Shown here in pieces: positions 27,965 through 36,516 of a stretch of DNA of 64,000 nucleotides. Below the pieces are notes generated by a model. That model saw nothing but the letters and a program-made list of their open reading frames with translations, ran no database searches and was not told the DNA's origin. A program made the position numbers and the translations under genes. Source of the DNA: Iodobacter fluviatilis (lineage in GTDB: Bacteria; Pseudomonadota; Gammaproteobacteria; Burkholderiales; Chitinibacteraceae); contig NZ_UGHR01000001.1 of the NCBI RefSeq assembly GCF_900451195.1, positions 1,674,001 to 1,738,000 on the forward strand, written 5' to 3'. Each line of letters begins with the position of its first letter. Within the stretch, counting starts at the first letter, position 1.

Positions 27965-28047
27965 CACAGCGCGAAGGGGATAACGCAGAGGGCGCAGAGA
28001 AAAACTAGTATTGGTTTTCTCCGTGCCCTCTCTTTATTTGCGCTGTG
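27965..28047. repeat. Dispersed palindromic repeat, copy A
   Basis: A large imperfect inverted repeat: the left arm has CGCAGAGGGCGCAGAGAAAA, the right arm TTTTCTCCGTGCCCTCT, with outer CACAGCGC and GCGCTGTG. It sits between the convergent 3' ends of the FabG-like gene and csoR and could terminate both. It shares the CACAGAG...TTTTCTC core with copies B-E. Confidence 0.75.
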
Positions 28048-28069
28048 TCTACAGAGCTTGGGGTGTGTT

Positions 28070-28390
28070 TCACCCTAGCGTTTTACCACTTAGTTTTTTG
28101 ACGACCATCATCAGCTCATCAATGGCCGCGTCTCCTTTTCCTTCTTGAATCGCCTTTGCCACACAGCCATGAGCATGGTTTTCTAATAACTGCATGGCGA
28201 CTGAATCGATGGCTGATTTTATGGCCGAGATTTGTGTGAGCACATCCACGCAGTATCTGTCCTCATCCACCATTTTGGTGATGCCGCGTACCTGGCCTTC
28301 AATGCGGTTGAGCCGGGACAGCAGTTTTTGCTTGCCCGGCTGCACCACTTTTGGCCCTTCATCGGGGATGCAGCAATCAGGCAAGCTCAA
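28070..28390 (-). CDS. csoR: CsoR-family copper-sensing repressor
   Basis: 106 residues from a TTG start with AAGGAG six nt upstream; the nearest in-frame ATGs lie farther into copZ (28423 and 28426) and would add residues unlike CsoR. An all-helical repressor that releases DNA on binding Cu(I). The ligand set is visible: Cys in RYCVDVL, then His and Cys in ENHAHGC. The LLSRLNRIEGQVRGI opening helix is the family hallmark. It overlaps the copZ stop by 14 nt, so it is translationally coupled. A CsoR-type palindrome lies before copA. Confidence 0.88.
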   Translation of the reverse strand: MSLPDCCIPDEGPKVVQPGKQKLLSRLNRIEGQVRGITKMVDEDRYCVDVLTQISAIKSAIDSVAMQLLENHAHGCVAKAIQEGKGDAAIDELMMVVKKLSGKTLG

Positions 28391-28583
28391 AGCCCGCTCC
28401 TTCAATCGTATCGCCCAAAGCATCAAGCGAAGTCATTGCCGCGTTGTGATCGACTTTAGCGATGCCGCTTTCTAAATCAATGGCCACATGGCTCACGCCA
28501 GGCAGGGCGCTTAAAGCGTTGGTTAAAGATCGCACACAACCCATGCACGTCATGCCTTCAATTTTAAGTGTGCTGTGTTCCAT
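28377..28583 (-). CDS. copZ: Copper chaperone CopZ (HMA domain)
   Basis: 68 residues, a single heavy-metal-associated ferredoxin-like domain with Cu(I)-binding GMTCMGC (~9-15). It carries Cu(I) to CopA or CsoR. AAGGAG precedes the ATG. It lies 160 nt after copA and overlaps csoR, so copA-copZ-csoR is probably one copper-responsive unit, although the copA-copZ gap could hold a separate promoter. Confidence 0.92.
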   Translation of the reverse strand: MEHSTLKIEGMTCMGCVRSLTNALSALPGVSHVAIDLESGIAKVDHNAAMTSLDALGDTIEGAGFELA

Positions 28584-28742
28584 GGCTTACTCCTTTAAAT
28601 GTATAAAAAAAATTAGGGCGATTTAGGCTGCTCTTGGTGCTCATTAAAGACGCTGGTTTATTTCGGCGGTGTACCCGCCATGGTGCTGCGGTGGGTTACG
28701 GCCAGCAAATTGTTTGCTCTTTCTTTAGTGTTTCAATTGGCC

Positions 28743-30884
28743 TTACCCACCCTGTGAGAGCTGACTGTCCCTGGATTTTTCCTCTGAAATCCCTTCACTT
28801 TTCCACCGCCTTAGCATGAGCGAATTACTCACTACCGAAACCGAACTCAGCGCCATCGCCGCGCCTGCCAAAACGGGGTTGAGTAGACCAATGGCCGCTA
28901 GCGGTATGCCCAGCGTGTTATAGAAAAACGCAAAAAATAAATTCTGACGGATTTTCTTAATGGTGGCGCGGGAGAGGGCAATCGCGTCGCTCACCGCCAG
29001 TAAATCATTATGCAGCAGGGTGATATCGGCGGCCTCAATCGCCACATCGCTGCCTGCACCCATGGCAAAGCTCACTGCCGCTGCGGCGAGTGCAGGGGCA
29101 TCGTTTACGCCGTCGCCCACCATGGCGATGACCTTATTTTGTTGCTGAATAAACGCGGCCTTGTCTTGCGGGCGCATTAAAGCTTGGTGCTGGCGGATAC
29201 CACTGGCCTTGGCAATGGCGGCGGCCGTGGCAGGCTGATCGCCGGTCAGCATCACCACTTCAATGCCCATTGCCTGCAAACGTTTAACGGCTTCCACCGA
29301 GCTGGCTCTGAGTGTATCGGCCAGTGCTATCTGCCCAAGCAGAACGCCATTCTTGGCGATGCTCACCAAGGTGTGTGGCTGGGTGTTTTTCTCAGGCATT
29401 TCGCCTGCCCAGCTGGGGATGCCAACCTTGACTTCACTGCCGTCGGCGAGTTTACCCATTACGCCTTGCCCAGCTACGGCGACAAAGTCACTGATAGGCA
29501 AGAGGGCGCGCGTGTTGGCCGCCAAGATGGCATGGGCAAGTGGGTGTTCCGATCCTTGCTCTAGGCTGGCTGCAAGTTGCAGTAAATCTTCTTTGGCGAT
29601 ATCAGTTTGCAAGCTGATGATCTCCACGACCTTGGCTTGTCCCGTGGTCAGCGTGCCGGTTTTATCTACCACCAGCATTTCAATTTTGCCTGCATGCTCC
29701 AGTGCTGTAGCGTTTCTGAATAAAATACCCTGTTGTGCTGCACGGCCAATCCCTACAGAAATTGCCGTGGGCGTGGCTAGCCCCAGCGCACAAGGGCAGG
29801 CGATGACGAGAACGGCTACGGCGTGAATCATTGCGGTAACGGCGCTACCCCAATACCAAAAACTCCCTAGGAAAGTCAGTACGGCAATCGCCGCTACGAT
29901 GGGCACAAACACGCCGGAAATCTGATCGGCAAGTCGCTGGATCGGCGCTTTAGAGCCTTGGGCATGGGCCACCAGCCGCACAATTTCGGCCAACTGGGTT
30001 TTGCTGCCCACGCTGCTGGCGCGGATTTTAAGCATGCCGCTGCTGTTTTTGGTGGCAGCAAACACTTTGCTGCCGGTGGTTTTTTCGATGGGCAGGCTTT
30101 CGCCGGTCAACATACTTTCATCTACTGCGGCTTGGCCTTCGATGACTACGCCATCGACGGGAATCACTTCGCCGTGGCGCACAATTACGATGTCGCCAAG
30201 CTTGAGTTGGCCAATCGGCAAATCGATTAGCCCTTCCGCTGTTTCTACCCTGGCTGTTTTAGGTTGCAGCTTTAACAGTTCGCTAATCGCCCCCGATGTT
30301 TTCTTTTTGGCGCGGCTTTCCAGCCATTTTCCTGCCAGCACCAGCGTAATAATCACCGCACTTGCTTCAAAATAGACATGTTGCTCATGCATGCCCATCA
30401 GGGTGACGACGGCAGAGAGGCCATAGGCCATGGTTGTGCCCAGTGCCACCAGCACATCCATATTTGCCCCGCCATTTTTTAGCGCAAAAAACGCACCACG
30501 ATAAAAGCGCCAGCCCAAAATAAACTGCACCGGCGTAGCCAGTAGCATTTGCAGCCAGCGAGGTAATAGCTCGGCATGATCTGGGCTAAACATACTGGCC
30601 ATCAGTGGCAGGCTTAAGAGGGCGGCAATCAGCAGTGGCCAGCGCTCATCTTTTTCTGAGGCCGCTGGGGTGCTGGCTAACTCGGCGGTAAACCCTGCGC
30701 GGCTAATTGTTGCGATCAGCGATTCGGCGGTAATGGTCTTGTCGCTGCTGCTGATATGCGCGGTTTCGGTTGCAAAATTCACCTCGGCTGCGACCCCGGT
30801 CTGGCGATTAAGGATTTTCTCAATCCGCGCCGCACACGCTGCGCAGGTCATGCCACCAAGACGAAGTTGGATTTCTGAAGTCAT
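28743..30884 (-). CDS. copA: Copper-exporting P1B-type ATPase CopA
   Basis: 713 residues from the ATG preceded by AGGAGGGG; a longer frame exists but runs through the operator region. It pumps Cu(I) to the periplasm. In order: one N-terminal HMA domain (GGMTCAAC), eight predicted transmembrane helices, actuator TGES, the CPC transport motif (CPCALG), phosphorylation site DKTGT, HP motif (SEHPLA) and [10 protein letters not shown]. The CPC, DKTGT and GDGxNDxP motifs together define a copper P1B-1 pump. Confidence 0.96.
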   Translation of the reverse strand: MTSEIQLRLGGMTCAACAARIEKILNRQTGVAAEVNFATETAHISSSDKTITAESLIATISRAGFTAELASTPAASEKDERWPLLIAALLSLPLMASMFSPDHAELLPRWLQMLLATPVQFILGWRFYRGAFFALKNGGANMDVLVALGTTMAYGLSAVVTLMGMHEQHVYFEASAVIITLVLAGKWLESRAKKKTSGAISELLKLQPKTARVETAEGLIDLPIGQLKLGDIVIVRHGEVIPVDGVVIEGQAAVDESMLTGESLPIEKTTGSKVFAATKNSSGMLKIRASSVGSKTQLAEIVRLVAHAQGSKAPIQRLADQISGVFVPIVAAIAVLTFLGSFWYWGSAVTAMIHAVAVLVIACPCALGLATPTAISVGIGRAAQQGILFRNATALEHAGKIEMLVVDKTGTLTTGQAKVVEIISLQTDIAKEDLLQLAASLEQGSEHPLAHAILAANTRALLPISDFVAVAGQGVMGKLADGSEVKVGIPSWAGEMPEKNTQPHTLVSIAKNGVLLGQIALADTLRASSVEAVKRLQAMGIEVVMLTGDQPATAAAIAKASGIRQHQALMRPQDKAAFIQQQNKVIAMVGDGVNDAPALAAAAVSFAMGAGSDVAIEAADITLLHNDLLAVSDAIALSRATIKKIRQNLFFAFFYNTLGIPLAAIGLLNPVLAGAAMALSSVSVVSNSLMLRRWKSEGISEEKSRDSQLSQGG

Positions 30885-30910
30885 TTTTCCCCTCCTGTTA
30901 GAGATGACTA

Positions 30911-30929
30911 TATACCCATGCGGGGTATA
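30911..30929 (-). promoter_or_regulatory. CsoR-type operator upstream of copA
   Basis: TATACCC, 5 nt, GGGTATA: a GC-tract palindrome of the class bound by CsoR-family repressors. It is centred about 36 nt upstream of the copA start. A csoR gene lies in the same cluster, which makes autoregulated copper induction likely. Confidence 0.75.
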
Positions 30930-31156
30930 TTGGAAGGGCGCAAAGGGGACGATCGGTAAGGTGGAGAGGGGCTGACTGATTAAGTGCATGATGGTGTTGC
31001 TAATTAATGAGTAAGTACAGTTTTAATTAGAATTGCCATGACGATTTTTTTTTGACGGTACAAATTGATGTTTTGTTTATTAAGTGTAAATAATCTGGCT
31101 TCTTACTGCAGCATGTTCGAGTAAATTGAGTATTCATTATTGAGTGCCCAGTATTT

Positions 31157-31900
31157 ATGCTAAAGCGATTATTGTGTTTAACGTTGCTCTTATCTGTAAT
31201 GAGTTTCGTGGCTTTCGCCGCGCCCACTCTGCAGCACTTTATTTACATAAATCATCGCGAGGCGGGCGGTGTAAATATTAAGACGGATAAGGGCCTGCTT
31301 GATCCACGTTTTAGTGGGGCGCAGATTGTCTATAAATGGCGCGATCTTGAGCCAACTAAAGGTCATTATGATTTTAGTGCGATTAAAGCAGATATCGTTA
31401 ATTTGAATTCGATCAATAAAAAACTATGGATTCAGCTGCAAGAAAAGTGTTTCTCGCTCAGCCCCAATGTGCCTGCCTATCTTTTGCAAGACCCTATGCG
31501 ACAATATGTGTGTGTTGGTTTGGGTATTTAAGCAGTCCACTGCCATGGTTTATTTAAATTTCCTGCCAAATGAATGGCTGCTGGGTGATGATAAGGGCTC
31601 TATGCGTGGCCTTTTTGCTTTGGACAAATCGCGGAAAATGGGAATTGGCGGGGCCTGATTTAATGCCCTGTCGTAAAAGCCATATGGCGCAGACGTATGG
31701 CTTTTTTAAGGATTATCCTAAGTGCTTAGTAAAGGTATGGCGGTGCAAGGTGGCAATCTTCGCCAGATTAACTCTAAGACGGGCAAAAAAATACCGTGGA
31801 CGATATTCTGGATTTTGGTCAAAATTATTTAGGTTTGGCTTATATTTTTTGGGTAGAAGACGAGCCTTATTTTACAAATGAGGTGCTCAAGTTGTTTTAG
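31157..31900 (+). pseudogene. Decayed copy of the secreted glycosidase-like protein encoded at 36.5 kb
   Basis: The first ~112 codons match the intact paralogue closely (signal peptide, then LQHFIYINHREAGG, DKGLLDPRFSGAQIVY, WIQLQEK). A deletion of about 280 bp at ~31495 then removes the middle third and shifts the frame. Downstream pieces are still readable in other frames (FKQSTAMVYLNFLP; GPDLMP-RKSHMAQ; a final VEDEPYFTNEVLK), with at least two further frameshifts near 31655 and 31725. Not functional. Upstream sequence is also conserved (GTAAATAATCTGG about 70 nt before both starts), so the duplication included the promoter region. Confidence 0.88.
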
Positions 31901-32029
31901 TCATTCTTTACAAATAGTTGTCTTTACCTCAATAAATATATAAAACACTGCAAATAATATGCATATTGATGAATTAATTTAACCGCTTTTATCGTCTAAG
32001 TTTTATTGAATATTGGGAGTTTTAATTTT

Positions 32030-32620
32030 GTGAGCGTCATGAAATCTGATTTACTTAGTATGCTGCCTTACCGGCAGACTTCCGATCAGGTGCGGTGGGA
32101 TATTGCCTTGTTGATGCATCGTGTATGGCCAAGTTCGCCTGCCCCCACTCAGGGCGCAATTGTGCCAGAGGAGCACGATTCGGCGCTGGATGCGCTTTCC
32201 TGTTTTATATATCGGGCTAATCGCCTGCTGAGCTATGCTGCGGTGCTGCATTTAACGCTTAGCCATGTTGGGCAGACCTTTCGCATGGCTGCATTGAGTT
32301 GTGTTGCAACCGATCCTGATTATCAAAATCAAGGGCTAGGCAGCTTAGTCGTCAGTGCAGCAACGCGCTGTATTGAAAATAGCCATGCTGACATTGCCTT
32401 GTTTACTTGCGATCCGCCATTGGCCGCGTTTTATGCCAAAGCAGGCTGGCCTGTGGTTTCCGTGGAGGTGATTGGTAGCCACGATGTAGGCGCTTTATCT
32501 AGTACAGAGTTAGGCAAAGTGGTGCTGCTTCGCCTATTGTCTGAGCATGCACATCAGCATGCTGAGGCATTTGCGAATACCACCATTTCATTGGGGGTGC
32601 CGTTGGGGCAGTTTGTCTGA
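32030..32620 (+). CDS. GNAT-family N-acetyltransferase
   Basis: 196 residues from a GTG with GGGAG about 11 nt upstream; an ATG three codons later is the alternative. The acetyl-CoA loop motif DPDYQNQGLGSLVV (~98-111) and the later strand/helix PPLAAFYAKAGW, which places a Tyr near the general-acid position, are typical GNAT features. Substrate unknown. It stands in an accessory region between a pseudogene and a transposase relic and has no operon partner. Confidence 0.8.
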   Translation: MSVMKSDLLSMLPYRQTSDQVRWDIALLMHRVWPSSPAPTQGAIVPEEHDSALDALSCFIYRANRLLSYAAVLHLTLSHVGQTFRMAALSCVATDPDYQNQGLGSLVVSAATRCIENSHADIALFTCDPPLAAFYAKAGWPVVSVEVIGSHDVGALSSTELGKVVLLRLLSEHAHQHAEAFANTTISLGVPLGQFV

Positions 32621-32708
32621 TTTATAAAATAGAAAAGGGAGCACTTGGCCTTGTCTAAACAGACTTCAAGCCCGGTAGCTTGGGTTAAAGCATTATCAAC
32701 CCAATAAT

Positions 32709-33237
32709 TTATCGCTCTCCATAATGTTTAACACTGGAAAAATACGTACCCCATTTTTCATCGATATCACCTTGCTTAATCGCTCTGTAAATTGATGAAT
32801 AAGGCCAATCAACCGCCTTTGTGACATATCCATGCTTCACTGGATTAAAATAAATATATGCAACATGTTTTTCTAAATCGCCATCGTCTCTGATTAAATG
32901 CTCCCAATGACGGCGTTGCCCTATTCCTCGCTCACGTTTTAATTTTCTGCTTTTCCGAATGGTCTCGGTTTTTTGTATCGACCGAGAAAAAGCGGATTTA
33001 ATCAAAGCCCAGCGCAATGGAGAATCAGCATCTTACAAAAGGTGAATGCCAAATAGCATGTAAATGATCGGGAAAAACCATGATTGCAATAATATTAAAG
33101 GGGTGACGTTGCCGGATTTTTTGCATTGTTTCTCGCAATAAATCTACTTGCTCAACTAATAAAACGTTTTTCCTATCGGCGAGATTAACGGTAAAAATTC
33201 ATTTCACCGGCTATATTTGCTCTTCGATATTGTACAT
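32709..33237 (-). pseudogene. REP-associated tyrosine transposase (RAYT, Y1/IS200-like), broken
   Basis: Reading the minus strand in three frames restores a full RAYT: RRANIAGE near the start, LLVEQVDLLRETMQKIRQRH, the HUH metal motif as HLHAIW, then RWALIKSAFSRSI, QRRHWEHLIRDDGDL and YIYFNPVKHGYV with the catalytic Tyr region. At least three frameshifts (near 33228, 33195 and 33030) leave only the C-terminal ~102 residues open. RAYTs mobilise or maintain REP hairpins; one such hairpin lies just upstream. Confidence 0.85.
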
Positions 33238-33255
33238 GGGTTTCTTTATTACATC

Positions 33256-33282
33256 GTTGGGCTGATAAAACGTGAGCCCAAC
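33256..33282. repeat. REP-like hairpin beside the transposase relic
   Basis: Perfect 8-bp stem GTTGGGCT / AGCCCAAC with an 11-nt loop, extended on one side by CTACC. The GTAGGTTGGGCT core resembles known REP sequences that accompany RAYT genes. Confidence 0.6.
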
Positions 33283-33290
33283 CTACCGTG

Positions 33291-34748
33291 CTAAGCGATC
33301 GTATCCCCAAGCGCTGTCCAAAGATGCTGCGCCGCGTAGGCTCGCCAAGGTCGCCATGCTTCGGCTCTGGCGCTGAGTTTGCATGGCCCTTCTAATTGGG
33401 TGATGGCTTTGATGAGGGCAATATCGCTGGCAGGGAAGGCATCTGGCTCACGCAATTGGCGCATGGCGATATATTGGGTGGTCCAGTCACCGATGCCACA
33501 AATGGCGAGTAGTTTGGTGCAGGTCTCGGTAACGTTACTACCCGTGCTAAGTAAACCAGGCTCCGCTTCAAAGGCTGCGGCTAGTGCTGAGATGGTGTTG
33601 GCGCGGCTTTGTGGCATGCCTGTGAGATTTGCCTTGCTTAAGATGGCCGCTGTGGGGAATACATGGCTTAAAGAGGGATACTGCGCATCGGGGGTGTCTA
33701 ATGGCTCGCCATATTGAGCCACTATTTTGCCTGCGAGTTTAATAGCGGCGGTGACGGTGATTTGCTGGCCGAGTACCGCACGGATAGCTAGCTCGAAACC
33801 ATCCCAAGCGCCTGGCACACGCAGGCCTGCGCGTTTGGCGATAAGTTTTTTCATGAGTGGATCGAGGGCTAATTGCTGATTAATCATGTCTGGGTCGGCG
33901 GCTAAATCAAACATCGCTCTGAGGCGGGCAATAATTTGTGGCAGGGCGGCCAAGTTGGGGAAATGAATAGTGGCTGCCAGTGCGTGACTATTTGCTTGTT
34001 GCACCGATACCAAACCCTGCACCCCATGGATACTGATGGATCGCACATAAATGCCATCTTCCACGAGCTCCAGCCCAGCTATGGCACGCGCAGATAAATA
34101 GGCCAGCATGGCTTGCCAATCGTAAGGTGGGTGGTAGCGCAGCAGCAGGGTGACGCCAGTCGATGCCCCAGCCTGTTTATCGCGGCGTAAATCACTGGGT
34201 GGGCGCTGGTAAAGCTGCTGAAAGACTTCATTAAAGCGGCGCACACTGCCAAAGCCAGCGGCAAAAGCAATATCGGTAATGGGCATGGCGGTTTCGTGGA
34301 TCAGCTGTTTGGCTAGTAACACGCGCCGTGTTTGCGCCACACCCTGCGGCGATGCGCCTACATATTGCTCAAATAGGCGGCGCAATTGGCGCTCACCAAT
34401 ACCTAATTTATCGGCGAGCGAGGCCAGAGAGCCTTCGTCCAAAGCACCCATTTCGATCAGCCTGAGTGCACGGCTTACCGTATTGGAAAACCCAGAGTTA
34501 GATACGCCACGCCAGGCGCCAGAATGCGGGGCGGCCTCTGGCCGGCAACGTAAGCAGGGACGAAAGCCAAGCTCCTGTGCTTCGGCTGCGGTATGAAAAA
34601 ATAAAACATTCTCTTGTTTTGCCGTGCGGGCAGGGCAGATGGGCCGGCAATAGATGCGTGTGGTTTTAACTGCAATAAAAAAACGCCCGTCAAAGCGCGC
34701 ATCGCGGCTAGCCAGTGCCCTGTAGCAAATGTCGTGATCGAGTTCCAT
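33291..34748 (-). CDS. Ada-AlkA fusion: 3-methyladenine DNA glycosylase II with Ada-type regulator domain
   Basis: 485 residues from MELDHDICYRAL; the frame extends upstream into a repeat element, and that part is not protein-like. Order: Ada zinc domain (Cys 34, 38, 65, 68, where the first is the methyl-phosphotriester acceptor), AraC-type helix-turn-helix (~95-185), AlkA N-terminal domain, then the helix-hairpin-helix glycosylase (LAICGIGDWTTQYIAM and FPASD with the catalytic Asp). The O6-methylguanine methyltransferase domain of full Ada (PCHRV) is absent. It should sense alkylation and excise alkylated bases. No clear ribosome site. Confidence 0.9.
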   Translation of the reverse strand: MELDHDICYRALASRDARFDGRFFIAVKTTRIYCRPICPARTAKQENVLFFHTAAEAQELGFRPCLRCRPEAAPHSGAWRGVSNSGFSNTVSRALRLIEMGALDEGSLASLADKLGIGERQLRRLFEQYVGASPQGVAQTRRVLLAKQLIHETAMPITDIAFAAGFGSVRRFNEVFQQLYQRPPSDLRRDKQAGASTGVTLLLRYHPPYDWQAMLAYLSARAIAGLELVEDGIYVRSISIHGVQGLVSVQQANSHALAATIHFPNLAALPQIIARLRAMFDLAADPDMINQQLALDPLMKKLIAKRAGLRVPGAWDGFELAIRAVLGQQITVTAAIKLAGKIVAQYGEPLDTPDAQYPSLSHVFPTAAILSKANLTGMPQSRANTISALAAAFEAEPGLLSTGSNVTETCTKLLAICGIGDWTTQYIAMRQLREPDAFPASDIALIKAITQLEGPCKLSARAEAWRPWRAYAAQHLWTALGDTIA

Positions 34749-34848
34749 GGGCGAAATCATGACAGGCAAATTTAAAGCGGGCCAGCTGTTTTCGGACGTG
34801 ACAGGCTGGGTGGACGTGAATGCCCGTAGTTGAAGTAAATCCACGAGC

Positions 34849-34956
34849 AAAACCTTGAGCCACAGAAAGCACAGAGAAAAATCCAAGGTGAGGTGGGTTT
34901 TCTCTGTGGTCCTCTGAGTTCTTCTTTTTACGCTGTGGTTCAAGATTTAGGTTTTT
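34849..34956. repeat. Dispersed palindromic repeat, copy B
   Basis: Left arm: AACCTTGAGCCACAGAAAGC then ACAGAGAAAA. Right arm: TTTTCTCTGTGG, CTCTGAG, then CTGTGGTTCAAGATTTAGG. Arms pair over most of ~45 nt. It lies between the divergent starts of the Ada-AlkA and PEP-mutase-family genes. It dominates the 325-bp gap from 34749 to 35073, in which I see nothing else definite. Confidence 0.8.
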
Positions 34957-35073
34957 CTGCTTCACGCCGCTCTCTGCGCCTGCTGAACTGTTTGGCCGCT
35001 ATGCTCGCGTCCGAAAAGCGCCAGTCTTGCTATCGTCTTCACGGCAAGATGCGGTTTTTTTAGGAGACACACC

Positions 35074-35898
35074 ATGCAGCTTGCTCAACAATTTCGTCAG
35101 TTAAACGAACAGGGTCAATTTTTACTCGCTAATGCTTGGGATGCAGGCAGTGCGCGGGTTTTTGCCGCAGCGGGCTTTGCGGCTATTGGCACAACGAGCG
35201 GCGGTATCGCCTATTCGCGTGGGCTTAAAGATGGCGAACAAATTGATCCGCAGGTGATGATCAGCGAGCTGGCGGCCATCTGCCGCTCGGTGAATGTGCC
35301 AGTGACGGCGGATATTGAAGCAGGCTATGGCTACTCGCCCGAATCGGTAGCAGCCACCATCAGGGCAGTGATTGCGGCGGGGGCTGTGGGGGTGAATTTA
35401 GAAGATCGTCAGCATGGCTCATCGGGGCTGTTTGATTTAAACGCACAAGTGGAGCGAATCCGCGCGGCCCGCAAGGCGGCGGGAGATTTACTCTGGATTA
35501 ATGCGCGTACCGACACTTTTTTACTGTGCCTAGGTGTGGATGAGAAAGAGCGCTTTTTGATGACTGTTGAGCTGGCGAATGCCTACTTGCTTGCTGGGGC
35601 AGATATGGTTTTTGTGCCTGGCCTTGTTGACGTGGCCGTGCTGACTCGCCTTTGCCAGTTGGTAAACGGCCCCATCAGCGTCATGGCCATGCCTGGCGCG
35701 CCATCTGCGGCGGCCCTGTTTGCAGCAGGTGTTCGTCGAGTAAGTCTTGGCGTTTGCCCAATGTTGGCTGTGATGGGCACCCTGCGCGATATTGCTATTG
35801 AGGCGCGTGAGGCAGGAACCTGGCGGGTGATGGGCGAGCGTTTTTATGGTTTTGCAGAGGCAGAATCGCTGGTGTGCTCAGCAGCAGGCAGGACCTGA
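35074..35898 (+). CDS. Isocitrate lyase / PEP mutase superfamily enzyme
   Basis: 274 residues, a (beta/alpha)8 barrel. Markers: LLANAWDAGSARVFAAAGF near the start, GTTSGGIAYSRG, the Mg-binding VTADIEAGYG strand and VNLEDRQHG. Members cleave or rearrange C-C or P-C bonds of 2-oxo or 2-hydroxy acids; this branch (short, next to no phosphonate or propionate genes) is usually of unknown substrate. TAGGAG precedes the ATG. Its 3' end overlaps that of the convergent ClbS-like gene by 55 bp. Confidence 0.85.
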   Translation: MQLAQQFRQLNEQGQFLLANAWDAGSARVFAAAGFAAIGTTSGGIAYSRGLKDGEQIDPQVMISELAAICRSVNVPVTADIEAGYGYSPESVAATIRAVIAAGAVGVNLEDRQHGSSGLFDLNAQVERIRAARKAAGDLLWINARTDTFLLCLGVDEKERFLMTVELANAYLLAGADMVFVPGLVDVAVLTRLCQLVNGPISVMAMPGAPSAAALFAAGVRRVSLGVCPMLAVMGTLRDIAIEAREAGTWRVMGERFYGFAEAESLVCSAAGRT

Positions 35899-36392
35899 TG
35901 TTTTTTCCATCTGCGCAGTTTTGCACACGCACTTTGCCAGGGGCCAATGGTGTTGACCTGTATCCATTTTACGATAGGCCATTTGTCCCCGGCCCATTTC
36001 CTGTGGCCCTGTTCAAACAGCGTGCTTTCTTCGTTGTCCAAAATAAATTGCCGGATTTGCCCGGCTAATTCGGCAAATTCTGTATTTAATTGGCTGAGTG
36101 ATAAATTGCAATGGCGGGTATGAAAGCTTTGGGCGAGCAGCCCAAGCTGATTCCATTTAAAACCTGGCGCAGGCATTTGTGCGGGTTTCCCTTGTAACTC
36201 GTCTTTATCCCATTGCAATAAAAGCTGCCCCCAGCCTATTTGATAGGCAAGCAGATCGCACGCTGATATTTCTCCTTCTATTTCGGGCAATCTTGTATCT
36301 TGCTCCGCTAGGGTGGCGAGCTCTTTGATTAGTTTGGAATAGGCGCTGTCAAAGTTTAGAAGCAGTTCTATTTTATTGCATGGTAGTGGCAT
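35844..36392 (-). CDS. ClbS/DfsB-family four-helix-bundle protein
   Basis: 182 residues from MPLPCNKIELLLNF; GCAGGG lies before this ATG, and another ATG seven codons upstream lacks a site. The family pattern (DUF1706) is clear: L-F-AYSKLIKEL, CDLLAYQIGWGQLLLQWD, then the GFKWNQLGLLAQSFH block. ClbS is the colibactin self-resistance hydrolase; most relatives have no known substrate. Near an alkylation-repair gene, so a genome-protection role is conceivable, but unproven. Confidence 0.8.
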   Translation of the reverse strand: MPLPCNKIELLLNFDSAYSKLIKELATLAEQDTRLPEIEGEISACDLLAYQIGWGQLLLQWDKDELQGKPAQMPAPGFKWNQLGLLAQSFHTRHCNLSLSQLNTEFAELAGQIRQFILDNEESTLFEQGHRKWAGDKWPIVKWIQVNTIGPWQSACAKLRRWKKHQVLPAAEHTSDSASAKP

Positions 36393-36516
36393 GGCATCAC
36401 CCTGCGGATTCATTTAATGGCAAAAAAAGATTTATTCAGAATATGTAAATAATCTGGGTATCTGCTCTGGCGTATTCAGGTTAACTTGAGCAACTTTCAT
36501 CCAGAGCAGAGTCATT

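Noticed and set aside
29263..29826. 187-codon open frame antisense to copA
   Set aside because: It is a shadow of the copA reading frame; composition follows the complementary codons and no ribosome site is present.
34749..34943. N-terminal extension of the Ada-AlkA frame
   Set aside because: These codons run through repeat copy B and have no similarity to Ada or AlkA.
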